Below are positions 31,315 to 40,049 of a stretch of DNA of 64,000 nt, in pieces. The number at the start of each line of letters is the position of its first letter. Position 1 is the first letter of the stretch. Below the pieces are notes generated by a model, which was not told the origin of the DNA, ran no database searches, and saw only the letters and a list, made by a program, of their open reading frames with translations. Position numbers and translations under genes: made by a program. This DNA is from Aestuariivivens marinum (lineage in GTDB: Bacteria; Bacteroidota; Bacteroidia; Flavobacteriales; Flavobacteriaceae), in NCBI RefSeq assembly GCF_022662175.1, contig NZ_JAKMCR010000001.1, positions 868,001 through 932,000 on the forward strand. Direction: 5' to 3'.

Positions 31315-33723
31315 ATGAAGCTTTTTCAATATATATTTTTCCTTTTGTTTGCTACTGGGATTTTACAAGCACAGCAAATAAAAGTTCTAAATAGAATTAC
31401 TGAAGAACCTGTTTATGGTGTTGCCATTTATAATATTGACAAATCTAAAAGCATCATCACAAACTTTCGGGGAGAAGCTTCCTTAGAGCGGTTTTCTAGT
31501 TCGGAAGCTATATATTTTCAACATTTAACGCATGTTTTAAAAGTGTTGAAGAAAGAAGAAATAGACGAAAGAGGTATTGTTTATTTAGATTTGAATACGC
31601 AAGGTTTGGAGGAAATAGTAGTTTCAGCTTCCAAATTTGAGCAAAATAAGCGTGATATACCTCAAAAAATTATTAGTATAAATGCTGGAAGAGTTACATC
31701 TATAAGCCCTCAAACTAGTGCTGATTTATTAGGTAATACAGGACAAGTATTTGTACAAAAAAGTCAGATGGGTGGAGGTAGTCCGATGATTAGGGGATTT
31801 TCTACAAACCGACTCTTAATAACAGTTGATGGTGTTAGAATGAACAACGCCATATTCAGAGGGGGAAACCTACATAATGTTATTTCTATTGATCCATTTA
31901 CAATTGAACGTACCGAAGTAACTCTTGGAGCAGGCTCCGTTATTTATGGTAGTGATGCTGTAGGAGGTGTTATGAGCTTCTATTCACAAACGCCACAATT
32001 ATCCTATAGAGATTCTTTATTATTTAACATGAATGCAGTAGCTCGATATGCTTCTGCTAATAATGAAAATACTGGTCATTTCGATTTCAATTTGGGTTAT
32101 AGAAAATGGGCTTTTCTCACTAATGTGAGTTATACGGATTTTGATGATTTAAAAATGGGTAAACATGGCCCAGAAGATTATTTAAGGCCTGAGTTTGTTA
32201 TACGAATTAATGATCAAGATCAAGTGGTTCAAAACAGTGATCCCCTGGTCCAAAATTATTCAAGCTACAATCAAATAAACCTATTGCAAAAAATACGTTA
32301 TCGAGCTAGTAAAGATTTAAATTTTGATTTAGGATTGTATTATACAGCAAGTTCCGATATTCCGCGATACGACCGTTTAATTAGGTACAAGGGAGATAAC
32401 CCGTATGCAGCCGAATGGTACTATGGTCCACAAAAATGGTTTATGTCCAATCTGCAAGTCACCAAGTTGAGTAGCGGATCTAATTTATATGATAAAATAA
32501 AGGCTACCTTGGCGTATCAAAATTTTAAGGAAAGTAGGGTAGATCGAAATTTCCAATCTAACTTAAGATACATTAGGGAAGAAGCTGTAGATGCGTATTC
32601 GGTCAATTTCGATTTTGAAAAAAGACTGAGTTTGAAAACGGAGTTTTTTTACGGTGTAGAATACGTATCCAATAAGGTGCACTCTAACGGACAAGAAGAA
32701 AATATAGAAACCAATACGTTCTCTAAGGATGTTTCAAGATATCCTGACGGAGCAACGTGGCAATCGGCAGCGGTATATACCAGTTTAAAATATAAGCCCA
32801 ACGTTAAATTTGTATTTCAATCAGGGTTGCGTTTTAACCATATTGTTTCTAAATCTAATTTCAATGAAAATAATGTCTTTCTAAATTTACCTTTTGAGTC
32901 GTCTGAAAATAAATCTGGTGCGCTAACAGGAACAGCAGGAATCACTTGGATGCCTAATTCTGTTCTGCAGTGGCGTTTAAATGCATCTTCTGCATTTAGG
33001 GCTCCAAATATTGATGATATAGGTAAAGTGTTCGATTCTGAACCGGGTTCTGTGGTTGTACCTAACGAAAATTTAAAACCGGAATACGCTTATGGTGGTG
33101 AACTTGGGGTAAAATTGCATTTTAAACATGTGGTTTTTGATCTTAGTTCCTATTACACCTATTTAGATAATGCGTTAGTGCGTAGGGGATTTACTTTAAA
33201 TGGTGAAACCCAAATCGATTACGATGGCGAATTAAGTAATGTGCAGGCCATTCAAAATGCTTCAAAAGCATGGATATATGGATTTGAAATAGGTCTTGAG
33301 GCACAGCTTGCCAGAAATCTTAAGCTAAAATCACAATATAGTGTTATAGGTGGTACTGAAGAAGAAGATGGTGTGGAGGTCCCCGTACGTCATGTTGCAC
33401 CAAATTTTGGAAATACACACTTAGTATGGACAACTAATAATATTAAGGTTGATGCTTTTGTAGACTATAATGGCGAGTTCTCATTTAATGAGCTAGCACC
33501 TTCCGAAGCCAGTAAAGATTATCTCTATGCTTCAGATGATAATGGCAATCCGTATTCACCTTCTTGGTATACGCTAAATTTAAGGACACAGTACCGTTTT
33601 AATGATGCTTTATTGCTTATTGTTGGTGTTGAAAATATTACGGATGAACGCTATCGTCCTTATTCTTCGGGGATAACGGCGGCCGGAAGAAACTTTATTT
33701 TGTCCTTAAAGTATAGTATTTAA
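31315..33723 (+). CDS. TonB-dependent outer-membrane receptor (haemoglobin/haem-receptor-like)
   Basis: An 802-residue receptor with signal peptide MKLFQYIFFLLFATGILQAQ, a short carboxypeptidase-like N-terminal domain (to about 95), the start of the plug domain at LEEIVVSASKFEQNKRDIPQ, and a plug motif MIRGFSTNRLLITVDGVRMN near residues 160-178. NAIFRGGNLHNVISIDP follows. The last two motifs are those of the TonB-dependent haem/haemoglobin receptor group. A 22-stranded barrel fills the rest and ends in RNFILSLKYSI. It imports its ligand with TonB energy. The exact ligand is uncertain. It starts 3 bases after recO. Confidence 0.88.
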   Translation: MKLFQYIFFLLFATGILQAQQIKVLNRITEEPVYGVAIYNIDKSKSIITNFRGEASLERFSSSEAIYFQHLTHVLKVLKKEEIDERGIVYLDLNTQGLEEIVVSASKFEQNKRDIPQKIISINAGRVTSISPQTSADLLGNTGQVFVQKSQMGGGSPMIRGFSTNRLLITVDGVRMNNAIFRGGNLHNVISIDPFTIERTEVTLGAGSVIYGSDAVGGVMSFYSQTPQLSYRDSLLFNMNAVARYASANNENTGHFDFNLGYRKWAFLTNVSYTDFDDLKMGKHGPEDYLRPEFVIRINDQDQVVQNSDPLVQNYSSYNQINLLQKIRYRASKDLNFDLGLYYTASSDIPRYDRLIRYKGDNPYAAEWYYGPQKWFMSNLQVTKLSSGSNLYDKIKATLAYQNFKESRVDRNFQSNLRYIREEAVDAYSVNFDFEKRLSLKTEFFYGVEYVSNKVHSNGQEENIETNTFSKDVSRYPDGATWQSAAVYTSLKYKPNVKFVFQSGLRFNHIVSKSNFNENNVFLNLPFESSENKSGALTGTAGITWMPNSVLQWRLNASSAFRAPNIDDIGKVFDSEPGSVVVPNENLKPEYAYGGELGVKLHFKHVVFDLSSYYTYLDNALVRRGFTLNGETQIDYDGELSNVQAIQNASKAWIYGFEIGLEAQLARNLKLKSQYSVIGGTEEEDGVEVPVRHVAPNFGNTHLVWTTNNIKVDAFVDYNGEFSFNELAPSEASKDYLYASDDNGNPYSPSWYTLNLRTQYRFNDALLLIVGVENITDERYRPYSSGITAAGRNFILSLKYSI

Positions 33724-33757
33724 GGTGAAGTTTATTAGTTTTTTGAAATCTGCACTA

Positions 33758-34186
33758 ATGAGGAAAATGATTTTGATATTATTTTTGATGGTTAGTTTAG
33801 TAACATTTTCGCAATCAGAAAAAGTAGTTGGTGATTATAAAATCACATTGGGGAATAAAGAAAACCATTTAATAGAATATAAATTGGTTTTAAATAGAGA
33901 TCATACATTTTTTTTCCGTGCTTTTACTGATATGAAAAAAGGAATTCCACCTAAAGTGAATACATATGGGAAAGGGACATGGGCTTTTGAAAATAATATA
34001 GTTTCCTTTTCTGCCGATAAAACCACTGACTTTAATGATAAATACACGTTAGACTTTAACAATACTCAAGCTAGATTTGTTACAAAATCACCAAGGGATA
34101 AAACCAATCGGGATATAAAAACAAAATTAAGGTTTTTTAAATCTAATATTTTTTGGATGCAAAGAATCGATCTTTTTAAAGAATAA
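33758..34186 (+). CDS. Small secreted protein, unknown
   Basis: A 142-residue protein from the ATG at 33758 (MRKMILILFLMVSLVTFSQ, a clean signal peptide); an in-frame ATG at 33725 adds 11 residues. The mature part has a KVVGDYKITLGNKENHLIEY and GKGTWAFENNIVSFSAD pattern, a small beta-rich fold resembling lipocalin-like or copper-resistance-like domains, but I do not recognise a family. It follows the TonB receptor closely and probably shares its transcript, so a role with that receptor's ligand is possible. Confidence 0.6.
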   Translation: MRKMILILFLMVSLVTFSQSEKVVGDYKITLGNKENHLIEYKLVLNRDHTFFFRAFTDMKKGIPPKVNTYGKGTWAFENNIVSFSADKTTDFNDKYTLDFNNTQARFVTKSPRDKTNRDIKTKLRFFKSNIFWMQRIDLFKE

Positions 34187-34188
34187 GA

Positions 34189-35445
34189 CTATTTCACTTT
34201 AATAATGTCATTAATATTGGTCGTGTAACGTGGCGATAGACGTTCCTGTCGCATTTTCCAAGTACGTTTTAAATCTTGGTTGCCCAGTTTAATTTTATAA
34301 TCGGCATACTTTTTATTTAAACGATCTATAGTGCGCATTAAGGGTTTGTGCTTAGGGTTTTCGTTGTAAAACAGCTGTAATTGATGGTTATCTGTAGGGA
34401 CTAACCCCATAACAATGACACCTGCTCGTTTATAGTATATGCCGGGTTTGTAAATAGAAATAACGGCTTCAATGGCGCATTGGCCTATTATAAGAGATGA
34501 ATCAGTAGGATAGGGTAAACTTACTATTTTGCTGGCACGGTGTTGTTGGACGTCTTTTTTATGTCTGTCACTACTTAGCATAACATACACCATATGGCAA
34601 CTAGAGCCCTGTTTACGTAGTTTTTCGGCACAACTTGTTGCAAAAGTAGAGATGCGTTCTTTAATGTAGTTAATGTCGGTATAGGTAAAATCGAAACTTC
34701 TAGTTGTGGCTATGGCTCGTTTGGCTTTAACATCGTCCAGTTTTAAGGTGGGAATACCTTCCAAATCTTTTTTGAGTTTCCATTCGGTAATAGAAAAGGT
34801 GTTACGTACCCAGTCATCAGGGAGTTCTACAAAGTCATAAGCCGTTTTGCAGCCTTTAGCTTTTAGCCGTTTGGATAAACCCCAACCTATGCCCCAAACG
34901 TCCTCAATTTTAATCCATTGCAATGCTTTAATGCGCTTTTCTTCAGTATCTATTACACATATTCCTCCTGTTTTTTTAATGTTTTTTCTAGCAATTTTAT
35001 TGGCTACTTTGCTCAATGCCTTGGTTGGGGCGATGCCCACACAAGTAGGAATGCCTGTCCATTGTAAAATGTGCTCCCTAATTTGCTTACCATAATTGTT
35101 AAAATCATAATTATCGAAACCTTTAAATTCTAAAAAAGCTTCGTCTATACTATACACATCAACATCGGGAGTAAATTGCTTTAAAATAGACATCACCCGA
35201 CTACTCATATCGCCATAAAGTGGGTAGTTGGACGAAAACACTTCAATATGATTAGCCTTACAAAAACCTTCCCATTTAAAAATAGGAGCACCCATGGGCA
35301 AACACAATGCTTTGGCTTCATCGCTTCGTGAGATTACGCAACCATCGTTATTGGACAAAATAGCGATGGGTCTATCTCGTAAATTTGGGTTAAACACGCG
35401 CTCGCAGGAGGCATAGAAATTATTACAATCTACTAGTGCAAACAT
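34189..35445 (-). CDS. umuC: Y-family DNA polymerase UmuC-like (Pol V catalytic subunit)
   Basis: A 418-residue translesion polymerase. MFALVDCNNFYASCERVF carries the first catalytic Asp6, and SIDEAFLEF carries Asp101 and Glu102. GCVISRSDEAKALCLPMGAPIFK is the UmuC-specific fingers motif (given in part). A helix-hairpin-helix region and little finger follow, with a QLQLF clamp-binding motif near residue 355. UmuC needs UmuD' and RecA for activity. The umuD gene normally lies next to it but here sits at 49075 on the opposite strand. It is convergent with the small secreted protein gene, 2 bases apart. It is distinct from the DinB-like polymerase at 11000. Confidence 0.9.
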   Translation of the reverse strand: MFALVDCNNFYASCERVFNPNLRDRPIAILSNNDGCVISRSDEAKALCLPMGAPIFKWEGFCKANHIEVFSSNYPLYGDMSSRVMSILKQFTPDVDVYSIDEAFLEFKGFDNYDFNNYGKQIREHILQWTGIPTCVGIAPTKALSKVANKIARKNIKKTGGICVIDTEEKRIKALQWIKIEDVWGIGWGLSKRLKAKGCKTAYDFVELPDDWVRNTFSITEWKLKKDLEGIPTLKLDDVKAKRAIATTRSFDFTYTDINYIKERISTFATSCAEKLRKQGSSCHMVYVMLSSDRHKKDVQQHRASKIVSLPYPTDSSLIIGQCAIEAVISIYKPGIYYKRAGVIVMGLVPTDNHQLQLFYNENPKHKPLMRTIDRLNKKYADYKIKLGNQDLKRTWKMRQERLSPRYTTNINDIIKVK

Positions 35446-35533
35446 AGTTGTAAAGATACAAGGAAATAGATTTTGTTTTTAAATTTCCAGACCAATAAAA
35501 TTTGGACAATGGAAGACCCTAAATAATTATGAG

Positions 35534-35578
35534 TATCTTATCTTTTTTCATCAACTATAGATTAATGATGATAAGATA
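35534..35578. repeat. Nested inverted repeat in the umuC-bioF intergenic region
   Basis: A perfect outer pair TATCTTATC (35534-35542) and GATAAGATA (35570-35578) encloses TCATCA/TGATGA. The 270-base intergenic region otherwise holds only the divergent promoters. It could form a long hairpin or be a paired regulator site. Confidence 0.5.
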
Positions 35579-35702
35579 TATGGAGTTAATTTATGATATG
35601 ACAGGAACAAGCATTGGGAGCTTTACTAAAGATATGATTATAAATAGATAGATATAAAAGCAACAAAAGAAACGGGTGTCATAGTTTACTCTAATTAATT
35701 GT

Positions 35703-35710
35703 TACATTTG
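35703..35710 (+). promoter_or_regulatory. -7 promoter element of bioF, near-leaderless
   Basis: TACATTTG matches TAnnTTTG and ends 5 bases before the bioF ATG at 35716. The transcript would therefore have almost no leader. No clear -33 element or BirA-type box is visible. Confidence 0.5.
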
Positions 35711-35715
35711 TTTCC

Positions 35716-36891
35716 ATGGATGCATTGCCACAGAATCTTCAGCGAAAACTAGATGAAAGACAGGCTATAAACTCTTTACGTCAATTGGATAAGCCCAATC
35801 TTTTGGTGGATTTTTCCTCTAACGATTATTTGGGGTTGGCAAGAGATAAGGACCTATTTGAAGCTACCCATGAGTATTTAAAGCACCACAATATAACCCA
35901 AAATGGAGCGACAGGATCTCGTTTGCTCTCTGGAAATCATCCACTTTATTCAATTTTAGAAACCGTACTTAGCGAATTTCATAACAGTGAAGCCTCTTTA
36001 GTTTTCAATTCGGGTTACGATGCCAATTTAGGATTCTTTTCCTGTGTACCACAGCGTGGCGATGTTATTTTGTATGACGAATATATCCATGCCTCAATTA
36101 GGGATGGAATAAAGCTTTCAAATGCGCAGGCCTATAAGTTTAAACATAACGATTTAGAAACCCTAGAAAAACTAATGCTTCGTCATTCTGAGGCCGTTTC
36201 AGTATCTCATCAAAATATTTATACAGTGACCGAATCTGTATTCTCTATGGATGGTGATTCGCCAGACTTGGTTAACCTTGCTGAATTGTGTAAAAGGTAT
36301 AGAACGTATTTAATAGTAGATGAAGCCCATGCCGTAGGAGTTTATGGAACAGATGGAAGAGGATTGGTTCAAGAGTTAGGATTAGAACAAGATGTTTTTG
36401 CCCGATTGATCACATTTGGGAAAGCCCTAGGTTGCCATGGTGCAGCTATATTGGGGAATGAAATGTTAAAATACTACTTAGTTAATTTTTCCCGTAGTTT
36501 TATTTATACCACGGCATTACCACCACATAGTTTGGCAGCTATCCATATAGCTTATAATGAACTTGCCACTTTGAACAATGACGGGAAATCCCATCATAAT
36601 ATTCAAAAGTTACATCAAAACATCCAGTTTTTTAAATTAGAAATTAAACGATTGCATTTGAAGGAGTATTTTATAGAAAGTCATTCGGCAATACATTGTT
36701 GTGTTGTACCGGGAAATGATAAAGTTAAGTCAATTGCGGTTAATCTTCGAAACAAAGGGTTTAATGTAAAGCCTATTTTATCGCCTACTATTCCAAAAGG
36801 ACAGGAACGTTTAAGATTTTGCTTGCACAGTTATAATTCAGAAAAAGAAATTACAGAAGTTTTGGAGTTGTTGAGTACTTTTGCATTTTAA
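35716..36891 (+). CDS. bioF: 8-amino-7-oxononanoate synthase
   Basis: A 391-residue PLP enzyme that condenses pimeloyl thioester with alanine, the first committed step of the biotin ring pathway. Alpha-oxoamine synthase features are present: VDFSSNDYLGLARD near the N-terminus, GATGSRLLSGNHPLY, VFNSGYDANLGF, IVDEAHAVGVYGTDGRG, and the PLP-binding lysine in ITFGKALGCHGAAI. Normal length. It is the first of bioF-bioD-bioA-ketoacyl synthase. CoA versus ACP thioester cannot be told from sequence by eye. Confidence 0.93.
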   Translation: MDALPQNLQRKLDERQAINSLRQLDKPNLLVDFSSNDYLGLARDKDLFEATHEYLKHHNITQNGATGSRLLSGNHPLYSILETVLSEFHNSEASLVFNSGYDANLGFFSCVPQRGDVILYDEYIHASIRDGIKLSNAQAYKFKHNDLETLEKLMLRHSEAVSVSHQNIYTVTESVFSMDGDSPDLVNLAELCKRYRTYLIVDEAHAVGVYGTDGRGLVQELGLEQDVFARLITFGKALGCHGAAILGNEMLKYYLVNFSRSFIYTTALPPHSLAAIHIAYNELATLNNDGKSHHNIQKLHQNIQFFKLEIKRLHLKEYFIESHSAIHCCVVPGNDKVKSIAVNLRNKGFNVKPILSPTIPKGQERLRFCLHSYNSEKEITEVLELLSTFAF

Positions 36892-36956
36892 TTGTTTTCC
36901 TTTACCAAAGTTTTGGGATCATACTTTATTACAAGAGATGCTAAAACTGGTTTAGT

Positions 36957-37580
36957 ATGATAAAAATGAAACAAAAAACATTTTTTATAACAGGGATAGG
37001 AACAGATGTAGGTAAAACCATTGTTTCGGCTATTATAACTGAAGCCTTGGAAGCCGATTATTGGAAACCTGTACAGGCGGGCGATTTGGATAATTGCGAT
37101 ACTAAAAAGGTGCAACGGCTGGTGTCCAATTTCAAGTCAGTTTTTCACCCTAATACTTATGCTTTACATACACCCATGAGTCCACATGCTGCTGCAGAAA
37201 TTGATGGTATTGCAATCGATCTGAAAACTATTAAAGCGCCCCAAACGCAAAACCATTTGATTATAGAAGGTGCTGGAGGATTATTGGTGCCATTGAACAA
37301 TGAGCAAACGGTTTTGGATATTATAAAACCCCATTACAAAGTTATTGTCGTATCCCGGCATTATTTGGGAAGCATTAACCACACGCTTTTAACGGTAAAT
37401 ACCTTAAAAGAAAAGGGATTTGATGTGTCTATTATTTTTAGCGGAAACGAACATCCCACTACAGAAGCTATTATTAAAAAAATGACCAATATTCCTGTAA
37501 TAGGGCGTATTGAAGAAGAACCTTATTTTGATAAGAATGTGGTTAGGGAGTATGCTGAAAAATTTAAGGATAGTTTATGA
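36957..37580 (+). CDS. bioD: Dethiobiotin synthetase
   Basis: A 207-residue ATP-dependent carboxylase that closes the ureido ring of dethiobiotin. The P-loop is FITGIGTDVGKT near residue 10, followed by WKPVQAGD and a second nucleotide-site motif IIEGAGGLLVPL. The ATG at 36966 is an equally good start, three residues later. It overlaps bioA by four bases (ATGA), while a 65-base gap separates it from bioF. Confidence 0.94.
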   Translation: MIKMKQKTFFITGIGTDVGKTIVSAIITEALEADYWKPVQAGDLDNCDTKKVQRLVSNFKSVFHPNTYALHTPMSPHAAAEIDGIAIDLKTIKAPQTQNHLIIEGAGGLLVPLNNEQTVLDIIKPHYKVIVVSRHYLGSINHTLLTVNTLKEKGFDVSIIFSGNEHPTTEAIIKKMTNIPVIGRIEEEPYFDKNVVREYAEKFKDSL

Positions 37581-38842
37581 GTTTACAAGAGCGCGATAAA
37601 AAACACCTGTGGCATCCCTTAACGCAACACAAACTACATCCAGATGCTTTTGCCATAACAAAGGCTAAAGGTTGTGTTTTAACCGATGAATCAGGTAATG
37701 AATATATCGATGCCATTGCCTCGTGGTACACCTGTATGTATGGGCATTGCAATGATTATATTACCAGTCGGGTAGCGACACAAATGCAACAATTGGATCA
37801 GGTGGTGTTTAGCGGATTTACCCACGAACCAGCCGTGAAATTATCGGAAGCTCTTATGGGCATACTGCCCAATAATCAAAATAAGATGTTCTTTAGTGAT
37901 AATGGTTCAACCAGCGTTGAAATAGGTATAAAAATGGCCTTACAGTACCATTTTAATATGGGCAAAAAACGAAATACATTAATTGCTTTTGAAGAGGGCT
38001 TTCACGGTGATACTTTTGGAGCAATGAGTGTTTCTGGATTATCCATTTACAATGGGCCTTTCGAAGATTTCTTTTTGGAGGTAAAACGCATTCCGGTTCC
38101 AAAAGGAGCTAATAATGAACATGTTTTAACTTTATTTAAGGAAATGGTTAAAACGAATAAAGTAGCAGGGTTCATTTATGAACCTTTAGTGCAAGGTGCC
38201 GCGGCTATGAAAATGTGTGATGCAGAAGGGTTAAATGCAATTCTAAAATACTGTAGACAACACGATGTTATTACTATAGCCGATGAGGTGATGACCGGTT
38301 TTGGCAAAACGGGTACTTACTTTGCATCACTTCAATTGAAGACTTATCCAGATATCATGTGTTTAAGTAAAGCTCTAACGGGAGGTTTATTGCCAATGGC
38401 TTTAACAACCTGTTCACAAAAAATATACGATGCGTTTTATAGTGATGATATTAGCAAAGGTTTGTTTCATGGGCATACCTATTCGGCTAATCCGTTAGCC
38501 TGCATGGCTGCCTTGGCCAGTATCGAGTTGTTACAATCAGAAGACATTCAAAATGGAATTATAAGCATTTCTAAATCTCATCAAGAGTTTAATGAGCGTA
38601 TAAAAATCCATCCAAAAGTTAAATCGACACGCCAATTAGGGGTGATTTTTGCTCTCGATTTGAATGTTGAAATAGAACGTTATGGCAACTTACGTGACAA
38701 ACTCTTTAGTTTTTTTATGGATAAAGGCGTTTTTTTAAGACCTTTAGGAAATACCATTTATATTCAGGCACCTTATGTGATTTCAGAAGAACAATTACAG
38801 AAAGTTTATTCGGTTATTGAAGAAGCTTTAGAAATAGTATAA
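37577..38842 (+). CDS. bioA: Adenosylmethionine-8-amino-7-oxononanoate aminotransferase
   Basis: A 421-residue class III aminotransferase that converts 7-keto-8-aminopelargonate to 7,8-diaminopelargonate using S-adenosylmethionine as amino donor. KHLWHPLTQH near the N-terminus is the BioA signature, followed by IASWYTCMYGHCN, FFSDNGSTSVEIGIKMA, IADEVMTGFGKTG, and the PLP lysine in LSKALTGGLLPMALT. Length normal. The start overlaps bioD, and the stop codon overlaps the promoter of the next gene. Confidence 0.95.
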   Translation: MSLQERDKKHLWHPLTQHKLHPDAFAITKAKGCVLTDESGNEYIDAIASWYTCMYGHCNDYITSRVATQMQQLDQVVFSGFTHEPAVKLSEALMGILPNNQNKMFFSDNGSTSVEIGIKMALQYHFNMGKKRNTLIAFEEGFHGDTFGAMSVSGLSIYNGPFEDFFLEVKRIPVPKGANNEHVLTLFKEMVKTNKVAGFIYEPLVQGAAAMKMCDAEGLNAILKYCRQHDVITIADEVMTGFGKTGTYFASLQLKTYPDIMCLSKALTGGLLPMALTTCSQKIYDAFYSDDISKGLFHGHTYSANPLACMAALASIELLQSEDIQNGIISISKSHQEFNERIKIHPKVKSTRQLGVIFALDLNVEIERYGNLRDKLFSFFMDKGVFLRPLGNTIYIQAPYVISEEQLQKVYSVIEEALEIV

Positions 38843-38847
38843 CTTTG
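38817..38847 (+). promoter_or_regulatory. Internal promoter for the ketoacyl synthase gene
   Basis: TTG (38817-38819), a 20-base spacer and TAACTTTG (38840-38847) match the flavobacterial consensus. The -7 element contains the bioA stop codon. The TTG start codon of the ketoacyl synthase gene is 16 bases downstream, so this gene can be transcribed apart from bioFDA. Confidence 0.5.
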
Positions 38848-38863
38848 CATCTAAAATTAAGTC

Positions 38864-40048
38864 TTGCAAAAACCAATCTCCATTACTGCTATTTCGTCCA
38901 TTTCGCCTTTGGGCAAATCGTTGGAAGATGCTTGGAAACACTATCAAGACAATGAGCATTGTTTTGCTGAAAGACAAGTATTGAAGCAACCTGTTTTTGT
39001 GGCCGAAATCCCTGGCGAAGCGAAGCAGGACATTGAATTGTTAAGGCAATCTGACGCCAAATACAAGGCATTGGATGATACCGTTCTGTATGCTATTTAT
39101 GCCTCTAGGAATGCGGTAAAACAAGCAGGTTGGAAAGCTTCGGATAATTTTGGAGTTAACATTGGCTCATCCAGAGGAGCTACTGGGCTTTTTGAAAGTT
39201 ATCACGAAGATTTTTTAAAAAAGGGTAAATCCAAGACCTTAAGTTCCCCTACTACCACTTTGGGTAATATAGCCTCTTGGGTCGCACACGATTTACAGAC
39301 CCAAGGGCCAGAGGTGAGTCATTCCATTACCTGTTCAACCGCCTTGCATGCGGTGTTGAATGGTATTGCTTGGTTGAATTCGGGGATGAGCAGTAAATTT
39401 TTGGTAGGGGGCAGCGAAGCCCCGTTAACACCGTTTACCATAGCCCAAATGCAAGCCCTTAAAATTTATTCAAAGGCAGGTTTAGATAACGATTGTCATT
39501 CAGAGGTAAGCGAAGAATCTTTTCCTTGCCGTGCCTTAGACCTTTCAAAAAAACAAAATACTATGGTTTTAGGTGAAGGTGCTTCAGTCGCTTGTTTGGA
39601 AGCTGGTAAAAAAGATAATGCCCTTGCTTTTATTAAAGGCTATGGCTACGCCACCGAAATTTTGGAGCATAACATTTCCATATCCAGTGATGCCCAGTGT
39701 TTCCAACGTTCTATGGCCATGGCCTTAGGCGATTTAAACCCAGATGAGATCGATGCTATCGTCATGCATGCCCCTGGTACCATTAAAGGCGATTTAAGTG
39801 AATTTAATGCTATAAAAAAAGTGTTTTCTAACAAAATGCCAAGTCTAACTACAAATAAATGGAAGGTAGGTCACAGTTTTGGTGCTTCTGGACTTTTAAG
39901 TGTGGAATTGGCTGTTTTAATGTTACAACACCAGCAATTTATTCCTGTGCCTTTTCACGGCCAAAGCCATCCAAAACAACTAAAAAACATATTGGTAAAT
40001 GCTGTAGGTTTTGGGGGAAATGCCGTTAGTATTTTACTTTCAAAATAA
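38864..40048 (+). CDS. Beta-ketoacyl synthase (FabB/FabF-like) of the biotin locus, with internal repeat insertion
   Basis: A 394-residue condensing enzyme starting with TTG; the family N-terminus (ISITAISSISPLG) begins directly after it. The thiolase-fold triad is present: Cys157 in SITCSTALHA, His302 in MHAPGTIKGD (HAPGT instead of the usual HGTGT), and His337 in GHSFGASGLLS. Residues 206-220 (GLDNDCHSEVSEESF) are unusual: this stretch is encoded by a GTCATTC...GAAGAATCT intergenic repeat that reads through in frame. Its place beside bioA suggests it helps make the pimeloyl chain, since bioC and bioH are not in the window. That role is inferred. Confidence 0.85.
   Translation: MQKPISITAISSISPLGKSLEDAWKHYQDNEHCFAERQVLKQPVFVAEIPGEAKQDIELLRQSDAKYKALDDTVLYAIYASRNAVKQAGWKASDNFGVNIGSSRGATGLFESYHEDFLKKGKSKTLSSPTTTLGNIASWVAHDLQTQGPEVSHSITCSTALHAVLNGIAWLNSGMSSKFLVGGSEAPLTPFTIAQMQALKIYSKAGLDNDCHSEVSEESFPCRALDLSKKQNTMVLGEGASVACLEAGKKDNALAFIKGYGYATEILEHNISISSDAQCFQRSMAMALGDLNPDEIDAIVMHAPGTIKGDLSEFNAIKKVFSNKMPSLTTNKWKVGHSFGASGLLSVELAVLMLQHQQFIPVPFHGQSHPKQLKNILVNAVGFGGNAVSILLSK
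39493..39520 (+). repeat. Palindromic-repeat fragment inside the ketoacyl synthase gene
   Basis: TTGTCATTCAGAG followed by AGCGAAGAATCT is identical, in two blocks of 13 and 12 bases, to the left arm of the intergenic repeat at 42373-42422. Here the internal part is reduced to GTA and the frame stays open, giving CHSEVSEES. The insertion lies between a YSKAG segment and FPCRALDLSKKQNTMVLGEG. Confidence 0.8.
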
Positions 40049-40049
40049 A

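Noticed and set aside
36888-37115. 75-codon minus-strand frame over the bioF-bioD junction
   Set aside because: Antisense to the bioD P-loop region with no family resemblance.
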